Assembly (NCBI GenBank): GCA_017428725.1
Contig: JAFRQH010000017.1
Location: 1-64,000, forward strand
Origin: Bacteroidales bacterium
GTDB taxonomy: Bacteria; Bacteroidota; Bacteroidia; Bacteroidales; UBA932
Reading direction: 5' to 3'
Length of the DNA: 64,000 bases
Shown: positions 18,201-25,351 of the stretch, one piece after another
Numbering within the stretch: position 1 is the first letter of the stretch
Layout: every line of letters begins with the position of its first letter
Made by a program: the position numbers and the translations under genes
Notes under the pieces: model-generated
Told to the model about the DNA's origin: nothing
Databases searched by the model: none
What the model saw: the letters and a program-made list of their open reading frames with translations, nothing else

Positions 18201-18830
18201 AACGACCGCTTCTATACGGGTGGGGATACCGTCTACGAAAAGGGCAGCCAGGCCGGGCTGGCGATGGCGCTCTATATGGGACTCGTGCCTGCAGGGCGCC
18301 GGCAGCAGGCGGTGTCCGCGCTCGTGCGCGACATTGAGTCGCGCGGCTACGCGCTGACCGCCGGCGACGTGGGCTTCCGCTATGTCGTGCAGGCCCTGCA
18401 GGAGAACGGCCGGAGCGACATCATTTACAAGATGAACCACAATCCCGACATCCCCGGCTATGCCTATCAACTGAAGCAGGGCGCCACGGCGCTCACGGAG
18501 AGCTGGCAGGCTTATGACGACGTGTCCAACAACCATCTGATGCTTGGCCACCTGATGGAATGGCTCTACGGCGGGCTGGGCGGCATCCGTCCCGTCGCCC
18601 CCGGCCGTCTCGTGATCGCTCCTCAGATGGTGGGGGACGTGACTTGGACCCGGACTTCCTTGCAGACTGCAGGCGGTCCTGTCCGCTGCGACTGGACACG
18701 TTCGCTCCCCGACGGAGCCTGGACGGTCGATGTGGAGATCCCGCAGGGGTACGAGGCGGAGGTCTGCCTGCCCGACGGGCGTGCGCTCAGCGTCCGCCCG
18801 GGGCGTCATGCCTATTCTTCCAGGCGATAG
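15213..18830 (+). CDS. GH43-GH78 fusion: arabinosidase-like plus alpha-L-rhamnosidase
   Basis: A 1205-residue exported enzyme with a signal peptide (residues 1-22, ending LLSQGQS). Residues 30-330 form a GH43 five-bladed propeller with candidate base Asp near 44 (GDPSIIVHDG), pKa modulator Asp near 157 (IDAEALVDDDG) and acid Glu near 200 (YTEGPILF). A discoidin/CBM32-like beta domain follows (about 370-490). Residues 510-1205 form a GH78 rhamnosidase with DCPTREKLGWQEQ near 817 and GATALTESW near 1090. The usual GWTGD aspartate is replaced in GWQEQ. A single polypeptide thus joins two debranching activities. It has its own promoter and ends one base from the convergent kinase gene. The GH43 specificity is inferred. 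Confidence 0.88.
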   Translation: MRKLLLTASFLLASLLSQGQSQNRTSVPYNPFGNPLIPDMAGDPSIIVHDGTFYCYVTTDGYGQGLETSGPPVVWKSRDFVNWSFEGTYFPQAEHEKYWAPSQPVQYKGKWYTYPTVNGFMYPAVADSPDGPFRLVKGDAFTPENRLYWKEGEVAIDAEALVDDDGQRYVVWGERNFARLGGDMVTLSDHIHVPTHTTMYTEGPILFKRKGVYYYLYTYMALERYCYYYEMSRVSPLGPYVIPEQDLVCATDAEAGVFGPGHGCVFNVPGTDDYYLAYLEFGRNSTNRQIYVNKLEFNEDGTIRQVKVDMNGVGALRPVEKRRNRIGFQSLTASSVAAPEEVPYTLDERCRRTEYFVPEFAADASNGSRWMADSTDKAPALTVDFGAVRRVGTSRIAFVRPTAGHAYRLEGSLDGRTWRPCGGHADVQMRSPHEDVIGQSFRYLRVTVFEGVPGIWEWQVEEAPTQDFGAAEWIAMEPDSTILFPHVHLLDERSAQAQALKEYTLPELSRTFRLRGTVRHARLDICGLGQYELTIGGEPVGDYFLSPGWTLYDKELLYNEFDVTDLLQRAPRGEVAVRVRLGGGMYDIPVKGYHKMAGSAGAPKLLFCLHVDYADGTSEDLVSDASWTAEPSQVRYASIYAGEWDDATLTGSPRPVVPTRPHWDVPLNKQLPGTFVKVRQELPSKRIAPGLYDLGQNSSGVVRIRVRGRRGQRITLRPAEVLKDGRVNQRCLPGYAWTYTLRGDRRGETWTPAFSYTGFRYVGVEADKGVKLMELTGLHTTTDAPEVGSFACSDTLFNRIHALIDWAIRSNLVSITTDCPTREKLGWQEQNHLMAHSMMYRYDMRALMNKIADDLADSQHPDGSIPTTAPEYTPFEPGSGFEDTPEWGASFVLCPWYTYCWYGDDSALRKHYPAMKRYLGYLASRAEGGIVDYGLGDWFDIGPERPGKAQLTSVALSATATYHYLLATMEQIARHLGRDGDADHFADKAAKVRAAFNDRFYTGGDTVYEKGSQAGLAMALYMGLVPAGRRQQAVSALVRDIESRGYALTAGDVGFRYVVQALQENGRSDIIYKMNHNPDIPGYAYQLKQGATALTESWQAYDDVSNNHLMLGHLMEWLYGGLGGIRPVAPGRLVIAPQMVGDVTWTRTSLQTAGGPVRCDWTRSLPDGAWTVDVEIPQGYEAEVCLPDGRALSVRPGRHAYSSRR

Positions 18831-18831
18831 G

Positions 18832-19767
18832 TCAGGGCTCGAAGTCCGGGCCCACGTAGTTCTGCAGACTCGCGCAGACGGCGGCCGAGAAGCGCATCGC
18901 GGTGGGGACGAGCAGGGCCCAGTCCTCCGCCGTGAGCCGCTGCAGGCGCTCGCGGGTGAAGCCCTGCCGCAGGATCCCGTAGACGATCCCGGCGTTGAAG
19001 TTGTCCCCGGCGCCGATGGTGGAAAGGACCTGCGCGACCGGCGCTGCCGGGAAAGTGGCCTGTACGCCCGGCGAGAAGACGATCGCGGGCTGCGCCCCGC
19101 GCGTGCAGATGTAATTGGGGCAGAGTGGGGCGATGCGCTCCCGGTACGCCCGTTCGGGGTCGGTCTCGCCCCAGAGCGCCTCGATGTCCTCGTCCGATGC
19201 GCGCACGACATCGCTCAGGGCGATGTTCTTTGCGACCGTCTCCGGGTCCGCCGGATGGTTCCTGCGGAAATTGATGTCGTAATAGACGATGGCACCCGCC
19301 TTCCGCGCGGCCGCCGCGAGTTCGCGGGTCTGGGGCCCCGTGGCTCCGCTGACGGCGAAGAAGGAGCCGAACAGCAGGATGTCCCCGGCCCTGAACCCGA
19401 TCTGCGGCGTGCGGAAGGGGGGCAGCCCCTTGTCGCGGAAGAACTCGTAGCGGGCGTTGTTGTGCGCGTCCAGCAGGGCCATCGAGACCGTGCTCTGGCC
19501 GGGATCCTGCTGGATGCAGGAGGTGTCCAGGCGGTTCTCCCGCATAAATTCCGTGATGATTCCGGCCACGGCGTCATCGCCGGTCTGGGAGGCCATCACC
19601 AGGCGGGTGCCGGGGCAGAGCCGCCCGGCGGTCCGCCCCAACGAAACCATCGCGTTGAAGACGGAGCCGCCCGGCACTGCGGCCTGCGGCTGGTTGTTCT
19701 TGAATACGATGTCGAGCACCGTCTCACCGATGCCGACCACCGTCCGGTTCTGAAGGGGATTTGTCAT
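18832..19767 (-). CDS. PfkB-family sugar kinase (fructokinase-like)
   Basis: A 311-residue cytoplasmic ribokinase-fold kinase that phosphorylates a sugar with ATP. It has the N-terminal GIGETVLDIVF and AVPGGSVFNAMVSLGR substrate motif, and the C-terminal anion-hole and catalytic base motif STIGAGDNFNAGIVYG. The start ATG at 19767 overlaps the AraC gene stop by 4 bases (ATGA); an 87-residue upstream extension reads through the AraC gene in another frame and was discarded. Coupling to AraC and divergence from the sugar porter suggest it phosphorylates the imported sugar. Which sugar is not shown. Confidence 0.88.
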   Translation of the reverse strand: MTNPLQNRTVVGIGETVLDIVFKNNQPQAAVPGGSVFNAMVSLGRTAGRLCPGTRLVMASQTGDDAVAGIITEFMRENRLDTSCIQQDPGQSTVSMALLDAHNNARYEFFRDKGLPPFRTPQIGFRAGDILLFGSFFAVSGATGPQTRELAAAARKAGAIVYYDINFRRNHPADPETVAKNIALSDVVRASDEDIEALWGETDPERAYRERIAPLCPNYICTRGAQPAIVFSPGVQATFPAAPVAQVLSTIGAGDNFNAGIVYGILRQGFTRERLQRLTAEDWALLVPTAMRFSAAVCASLQNYVGPDFEP

Positions 19768-20663
19768 GACTGATTGGTGGATTTCTGCCCCTGGCGGCGC
19801 CAGGCGGAGGGGGAACTGCCCGTGCGCTTGCGGAAGAGGCGGGAGAAGTAATAGGGATCCTCGATGCCGACCTTGTGGCAGACCTGGTTGACGTGGAGGT
19901 CGGTCAGGTCGAAAAGCTGCATCGCCAGCTGGATGCGCATCTCCTGGACATAGGCGCCCGGGGTCATCCCGGTGTGGCGCTTGAACACGGCGTTGCAGCG
20001 AGCCGGGGAGAAGCCGGTGAAGCGGCACAGGTCCTCCAGGCTGATATGCTGCTCGATGTGCTCCCGGATGAAGTCGCGGCAGCGCGCGATGATGTCCAGC
20101 CCGTCCTCCTCGCGCCGGGTCTGGTAGCCGGCCTGGAGGTAGCGGAAGGTCCCCAGGAAGTGGTACAGCGTGGCGCAGGCATAGCGCAGCTGCTCGTCAC
20201 CGAAGCCCGCCTCGACGGCGAGGAAGAGCTCCTCGAAGAGGGTCGTGCGGCCGGTGATGCGGTCGTGGTCGGGATCGGCCATCGCGCAGACCCGGTCGCA
20301 GCCTTCGGCGAAATACGGGGCCATATCGCCCTTGAAGTGCACCCAGTAGAGGGTCCAGGGCGCCGCGTCGTCGGCGCCATAGGCGTGCGGCGCCCCGGCC
20401 GGGATGATGAAGGACTGGCCGGGCCCCAGCACGTGGCGGGTCCCCCGGTAGTCCACCCAGCCCGCGCCGTCCGTGCAGTAGAGCAGGATCCAGGCGTCCG
20501 CGCCTTCCGGGCGCGAGCGGAAGTGGTGACGGGCGTGCGGGAAATGCCCGATGTCCGTCAGGTAGAGCCGGGACGTGAACGGGTCCCGGCCGAGGGCTTC
20601 CGTGACCGGCGGCGGCAGGACCACCATCCGGCTGCCTTTAAATCCATCTTTGAGTTGCAACAT
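19764..20663 (-). CDS. AraC-family transcriptional regulator
   Basis: A 299-residue DNA-binding activator. The N-terminal cupin-like sensor domain (residues 10-150) includes GPGQSFIIPAGAPHAYG, and the C-terminal double helix-turn-helix includes ISLEDLCRFTGFSPARCNAVFK and VCHKVGIEDPYYFSRLFRKR. The ATG at 20663 is preferred over the ATG at 20711 because a -7 element (20688-20695) lies between them, so the longer form would begin upstream of its own promoter. It is divergent from the MFS porter and overlaps the kinase, so it likely responds to the porter's sugar and controls both transcripts. Confidence 0.88.
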   Translation of the reverse strand: MLQLKDGFKGSRMVVLPPPVTEALGRDPFTSRLYLTDIGHFPHARHHFRSRPEGADAWILLYCTDGAGWVDYRGTRHVLGPGQSFIIPAGAPHAYGADDAAPWTLYWVHFKGDMAPYFAEGCDRVCAMADPDHDRITGRTTLFEELFLAVEAGFGDEQLRYACATLYHFLGTFRYLQAGYQTRREEDGLDIIARCRDFIREHIEQHISLEDLCRFTGFSPARCNAVFKRHTGMTPGAYVQEMRIQLAMQLFDLTDLHVNQVCHKVGIEDPYYFSRLFRKRTGSSPSAWRRQGQKSTNQS

Positions 20664-20687
20664 GGGCGTAAATCGGGTTGTTGATGA

Positions 20688-20695
20688 CAAATATA
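20688..20695 (-). promoter_or_regulatory. Candidate -7 element for araC-kinase
   Basis: The minus strand reads TATATTTG, 24 bases before the ATG at 20663. No TTTG box is found at the expected distance, which fits a promoter needing an activator. An imperfect inverted repeat GACAAA...TTTGTC (20686-20708) surrounds it. Confidence 0.45.
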
Positions 20696-20731
20696 GATAT
20701 TTTTTGTCCATCTTTTTGGTAAAAAAATCTA

Positions 20732-20762
20732 TTTTCGGGCAGGGGGGATTGTGTTAACTTTG
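20732..20762 (+). promoter_or_regulatory. Promoter for the sugar porter operon
   Basis: TTTT (20732-20735), a 19-base spacer and TAACTTTG (20755-20762) match the Bacteroidota -33/-7 pattern. The -7 box ends 14 bases before the porter ATG, leaving a very short leader. Confidence 0.6.
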
Positions 20763-20776
20763 CAAAAAATGCCATT

Positions 20777-22144
20777 ATGACCACATACAACAAGGGATTT
20801 ATCTATTTCATCTGTCTCGTCTCCGCGATGGGCGGCCTGCTGTTCGGCTACGACTGGGTCGTGATCGGCGGGGCGGTCAAGTTCTACGAGCAGTTCTTCG
20901 ACCTGGGCGGCAGCCCGGTCCTGCAGGGCATCGCCACGAGCGCCGCCCTGGTGGGCTGCATGGTGGGTGCGCTGACGGCGGGCGCGTTGGCGGACCGCTA
21001 CGGCCGCCGGCCGCTGCTGATGGTCGCTGCCGTGCTCTTCACGGTGAGCGCCATCGCCACGGGTATTTTCAATAATTTCTGGCTGTTCTGCATCGCGCGC
21101 CTGGTGGGCGGCGTGGGCATCGGCCTGGCCTCGGCCATCTCGCCGATGTACATCGCAGAAGTGTCGCCTTCGGACGTGCGCGGACGGCTGGTGAGCCTCA
21201 ACCAGATGACCATCGTGCTGGGCATCCTGGCGGCGCAGATCGCCAACTGGGCGATCGCCCGGCCGGACGTCGGCGGCCAGATCGATCCCTGGAACATCGA
21301 GATGGGCTGGCGGTGGATGTTCTGGGCGGAGACCGTCCCGGCGGCCGCCTTCCTCGTCCTGTCCTTCTTCATCCCGGAGAGCCCGCGCTGGACGGCCCTC
21401 AACGGCCGCCGGGAGCAGGCCCTCTCCGTGCTCTCGCGCGTGGGCGGGTCCGCATATGCCGAATCGGAGCTCGCGGCCATCGCCGCCTCCGTGGCGGACG
21501 CCCCGGCGGAGCGTGCCGGCCTGAAGGAGCTCTTCCGCAAGCGCTATGCGCGCATCCTCTTCCTGGGTATCTTCATCGCCGTCTTCCAGCAGTGGTGCGG
21601 CACCAACGTGATCTTCATCTACGCGCAAGATGTCTTCGCCGGAGCGGGCTACACCATCAGCGAGGCCTTCCTCAACATCATCGTGACCGGCATCGCCAAC
21701 GTCGTCTTCACGATCCTCGCCCTGCAGGTCGTGGACCGCTGGGGCCGGCGCAGCCTGATGCTGCTCGGCTCGGGCGGCCTGGCGCTGATCTACCTCACCC
21801 TGGGCCTGTGCTTCCGCGCTGGGGTGACGGGCATCGTGATGGTGCTGCTGACCGTGTTGGCCATCGCCTGCTATGCGCTGACGCTGGCTCCCGTCACGTG
21901 GGTGCTCCTGTCCGAGATCTTCCCCAACCGCGTGCGCGGCATCGCGATGGCGGTCTGCACCTTCGCCCTGTGGGTGGGCAGCTGCACGCTGACCTTCGCC
22001 TTCCCGTCGATGAACGCCGCCCTGGGTTGCAGCGGAAGCTTCCTCATCTACGCCGCCATCTGCCTGGTCGGCTTCCTGTATTACCTGAAGGCCTGTCCGG
22101 AGACCAAGGGCAAGAGCCTCGAACAACTTGAAAACGAACTGTAG
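20777..22144 (+). CDS. Sugar porter family MFS transporter (XylE/AraE type)
   Basis: A 455-residue inner-membrane permease with about twelve hydrophobic segments, importing a monosaccharide probably with protons. Family signatures are MGGLLFGYDWVVIGGA in TM1, ADRYGRRPLL in the TM2-TM3 loop, FFIPESPRW after TM6, DRWGRRSLML in the second half, and the C-terminal PETKGKSLEQLENEL. It is the first gene of a plus-strand operon with the DUF5107/TPR protein (4-base gap), GH35 and GH2. The enzyme content suggests galactose or arabinose as the cargo, which is inference. Confidence 0.93.
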   Translation: MTTYNKGFIYFICLVSAMGGLLFGYDWVVIGGAVKFYEQFFDLGGSPVLQGIATSAALVGCMVGALTAGALADRYGRRPLLMVAAVLFTVSAIATGIFNNFWLFCIARLVGGVGIGLASAISPMYIAEVSPSDVRGRLVSLNQMTIVLGILAAQIANWAIARPDVGGQIDPWNIEMGWRWMFWAETVPAAAFLVLSFFIPESPRWTALNGRREQALSVLSRVGGSAYAESELAAIAASVADAPAERAGLKELFRKRYARILFLGIFIAVFQQWCGTNVIFIYAQDVFAGAGYTISEAFLNIIVTGIANVVFTILALQVVDRWGRRSLMLLGSGGLALIYLTLGLCFRAGVTGIVMVLLTVLAIACYALTLAPVTWVLLSEIFPNRVRGIAMAVCTFALWVGSCTLTFAFPSMNAALGCSGSFLIYAAICLVGFLYYLKACPETKGKSLEQLENEL

Positions 22145-22148
22145 AACG

Positions 22149-25100
22149 ATGGTCAAAGCTTGGAGAGAGACGGTCGTCATCCCGACCTACGAGGCGGGAG
22201 CGCCGGAGAAGAACCCGATTTTCCTGGAGAAACGCGTCTACCAGGGCAGCAGCGGCGTGGTCTATCCCTACCCCGTGATCGAGTCCATCGCGGACGAGAA
22301 GCACGACAAGGAGTACGCCGCCGTGTTCCTGGAGAACGAATACATCAAGGTGATGATCCTGCCCGAGCTGGGCGGGCGCGTGCAGATGGCGTATGACAAG
22401 ATCGCCAAACGTCATTTCATCTACTACAACCAGGTGATCAAACCGGCCCTGGTGGGCCTGGCGGGTCCCTGGATCAGCGGCGGCATCGAGTTCAACTGGC
22501 CGCAGCACCACCGCCCGAGCACCTTCATGCCCGTGGACTGCACCATCGAGGAGCACCCGGAGGACGGGAGCGTGACGGTGTGGTGCGGGGAGCGGGAGCG
22601 GATGTTCCACCAGAAGGGGACGGCCGGCTTCACCCTGCGCCCGGGCTGCGCCTACCTGGAGATCAAGGGCGTGCTCTACAATCCCACGGAGGTGCCGCAG
22701 ACCTTCCTGTGGTGGGCCAATCCCGCCGTCAAGGTCAACGACGCCTACCAGAGCGTCTTCCCGCCGGATGTCAACGCCGTGTTCGACCACGGCAAGCGCG
22801 CGGTCAGCACCTTCCCCATCGCCACGGGCGTCTACTACAAGATGGACTACAGCGCCGGGGTGGACATCAGCAACTACAAGAACATCTACGTCCCCACCTC
22901 CTATATGGTCGCCAAGTCCGCCTACGACTTCGAGGGCGGCTACGAGAACGACACGCACTGCGGGATGCTGCACGTGGCGAACCACCGTTTCAGCCCCGGC
23001 AAGAAGCAGTGGACCTGGGGCAACGGTGATTTCGGCCGTGCCTGGGACCGCAACCTCACGGACGAGGACGGCCCGTACATCGAGCTGATGGCGGGCGTGT
23101 ACACGGAGAACCAGCCGGATTTCAGCTGGCTGATGCCTTACGAGGAGAAGTCCTTCGTGCAATATTTCTTCCCGTACCGGGAACTCGGCATCGTCAAGAA
23201 TGCCAGCCGGGACCTCGTGCTGAACATCCTTCCCGCCGGGGAGGGAAAGGCCCGGATCCTGGTCTACGCCACCTCCCGGCAGACCTGCCGGATCAGCGTC
23301 AGGGACGCGGCCGGGCAGGTCCTGTACAGCGAGCAGACGGAGCTGGGCCCCGAGGATGAGTACGACCGCACCTTCGAAACGGGGAGTGCCGCCTTCGAGG
23401 AGCTGCTCCTGCAGGTGAACAACCTTTCCTGCGCGGCTGCGCCGCAGCAGGACGCGGAGATTCCCGCGCCGGCTGAAGCAGCGCTGAAGCCCTCCGAAAT
23501 CGACACCTGCGAGCAGCTCTACCTGACCGGTCTCCACCTGGAGCAGTACCGCCACGCGACCTGGAGCGCCCTCGACTATTACGAAGAGGCGCTGCGCCGC
23601 GACCCGCTCGACGTGCGCAACAACAACGCCGTGGGCCTGTGGTACATCCGCCGCGGGCGCTTCGCCAAGGCGGAGCCCTACCTGCGCACGGCCGTGCGCG
23701 TCCTCCAGCGCCGCAACCTCAACCCCTACGACGGCGAGCCGCTCTACAACCTGGCCCTCTGCCTGAAGTACCAGGGCCGGCTGGACGAGGCCTACGACTG
23801 GTTCTACAAAGCCACGTGGAATGCCGCCTGGCAGGATGCCGGCTATTTCGCCTGCGCGCAGATCAGCGCGGCGCAGGGCCGCTGGGAGGATGCGCTGGAC
23901 GAGGTGGACCACGCCCTGTACCGCAACTGGCACAACCACCGCGCCCGCGCCCTCAAGACCGCCATCCTCCGGCACCTCGGGCGCCGGGAGGAGGCGCTCT
24001 CTCTGGCGGCCGCTTCGGTGGCGATCGACCCCTTCAACTTCGGCTGCCGCTTCGAGCAGCTGCTGATGGAGGAGGGCGACCGGCAGGAGTTCGTGGCGCT
24101 GATGCGCGGCGAGCCGGAGAACTACGACGAGACGGCGCTCGATTACTGCGCCGCCGGCCTCTACGAGGAGGCTGACGCCCTCTGGGCGCTCGGCGCGGAG
24201 CAAGGTGCCCTCAGCGAAATGTCGTTCTATTATTGGAAGCACTACTGCTCCGCAGACGAAGTGGAGACGGCAGGAGGCTGGCTGCCGCGGAACGAAGTTG
24301 CTGCGGAGCATCGGATCGCTTTTCCGAACAGGCTGGAGGCGATTGAAGTGCTGGGCGCAGCGGACGGGAAGGATGCGCGGGCGGCGTGGCTGCTCGGCAA
24401 CCTGTGGTACGACAAGCGGCAGTATGACCTGGCGCAGGCCTGCTGGGAGAAGGCCGTGGCGGCCGACCCGGACTTCCCGGGCGCCTGGCGCTGCCTGGCC
24501 CTGGTGCTCTACAACAAGCGCCACGACGCTGCCGGCGCCCTGGCCGCGATGGAGCGCGCCTACGCACTGGATGAGACCGACGCCCGCATCCTGATGGAGC
24601 TGGACCAGCTCCACAAGAAGCTCGGCAGCCCGGCCCAGGAGCGTCTGGACCGCCTGGAGGCCCACCGTGCCCAGGTGGAGAGCCGCGACGACCTGGTCCT
24701 CGAGGAGATCACCCTCCTGAACGACCTGGGCCGCTACGAAGAAGCGATGACCAAGCTCGATGCCCACCATTTCCACCCTTGGGAAGGCGGCGAAGGCAAA
24801 GTCCCGGCCCAGTACCAGCGCTGCCGCGTGGCGCTGGCCCTGCAGGCGATGACCGAGCAGCGCTTCACCTATGCCGTATCCCTGCTCAGCGAGTGCCTCG
24901 AGTACCCGCCGCACCTGGGCGAGGGCAAGCTCTACGGCGCCCAGGAGCAGGACTTCTATTACTATCTGGGTTGCGCCCGGATGGGTGCGGGCGAATACGA
25001 GAAGGGCCGCGCCTGTTGGGAGAAGGCGGCCCAGGGCGATCTCAAGCCCGTCCCGGCCCTCTACTACAACGACGCCAAGCCCGAGAAGATCTACTACCAG

Positions 25101-25340
25101 GGCCTCGCCCTCGCGGCGCTGGGCCGAAGGGCGGAGGCGGAGGCCAAGTTCCGGATGCTGCTCGACTACGGCACGCAGCACCGCGACGACGAGGTGATGA
25201 TGGACTATTTCGCCGTGTCGCTGCCCGACCTCGCTATCTGGGACGAAGACCTCAAGCAGCGCAACGTCGCCCACTGCGACCGGATGATCTCCCTGGGACG
25301 CGAAGGCCTTGTGGCGTGCGGTATTTATGTAAATGATTAA
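22149..25340 (+). CDS. DUF5107 and TPR-repeat protein
   Basis: A 1063-residue protein with no signal peptide. The N-terminal DUF5107-type domain (about residues 20-330) shows ENEYIKVMILPELGGRVQMA and WISGGIEFNWPQHHRP, resembling aldose-epimerase-like beta-sandwich folds. The rest (about 450-1040) is a chain of tetratricopeptide-like helical pairs (for example WSALDYYEEALRRDPLDVRN and QYDLAQACWEKAVAADPDFP). The ATG at 22149 was chosen; a TTG at 22128 would overlap the porter gene. It lies 4 bases after the porter, so it is co-transcribed. These proteins recur with sugar porters and glycosidases but have no proven activity known to me. Confidence 0.82.
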   Translation: MVKAWRETVVIPTYEAGAPEKNPIFLEKRVYQGSSGVVYPYPVIESIADEKHDKEYAAVFLENEYIKVMILPELGGRVQMAYDKIAKRHFIYYNQVIKPALVGLAGPWISGGIEFNWPQHHRPSTFMPVDCTIEEHPEDGSVTVWCGERERMFHQKGTAGFTLRPGCAYLEIKGVLYNPTEVPQTFLWWANPAVKVNDAYQSVFPPDVNAVFDHGKRAVSTFPIATGVYYKMDYSAGVDISNYKNIYVPTSYMVAKSAYDFEGGYENDTHCGMLHVANHRFSPGKKQWTWGNGDFGRAWDRNLTDEDGPYIELMAGVYTENQPDFSWLMPYEEKSFVQYFFPYRELGIVKNASRDLVLNILPAGEGKARILVYATSRQTCRISVRDAAGQVLYSEQTELGPEDEYDRTFETGSAAFEELLLQVNNLSCAAAPQQDAEIPAPAEAALKPSEIDTCEQLYLTGLHLEQYRHATWSALDYYEEALRRDPLDVRNNNAVGLWYIRRGRFAKAEPYLRTAVRVLQRRNLNPYDGEPLYNLALCLKYQGRLDEAYDWFYKATWNAAWQDAGYFACAQISAAQGRWEDALDEVDHALYRNWHNHRARALKTAILRHLGRREEALSLAAASVAIDPFNFGCRFEQLLMEEGDRQEFVALMRGEPENYDETALDYCAAGLYEEADALWALGAEQGALSEMSFYYWKHYCSADEVETAGGWLPRNEVAAEHRIAFPNRLEAIEVLGAADGKDARAAWLLGNLWYDKRQYDLAQACWEKAVAADPDFPGAWRCLALVLYNKRHDAAGALAAMERAYALDETDARILMELDQLHKKLGSPAQERLDRLEAHRAQVESRDDLVLEEITLLNDLGRYEEAMTKLDAHHFHPWEGGEGKVPAQYQRCRVALALQAMTEQRFTYAVSLLSECLEYPPHLGEGKLYGAQEQDFYYYLGCARMGAGEYEKGRACWEKAAQGDLKPVPALYYNDAKPEKIYYQGLALAALGRRAEAEAKFRMLLDYGTQHRDDEVMMDYFAVSLPDLAIWDEDLKQRNVAHCDRMISLGREGLVACGIYVND

Positions 25341-25351
25341 TAAGCTCTTCT

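Noticed and set aside
19768..20028. 87-residue N-terminal extension of the sugar kinase
   Set aside because: It lies wholly inside the AraC gene in another frame; the ATG at 19767 gives the family-typical start and a 4-base overlap.
20664..20711. Longer AraC start at the ATG at 20711
   Set aside because: A TATATTTG -7 element lies downstream of it, and the extra residues do not look like an AraC N-terminus.
22044..25274. 1076-residue minus-strand open frame opposite the DUF5107/TPR gene
   Set aside because: Antisense shadow; the plus-strand protein has DUF5107 and TPR patterns and operon spacing.
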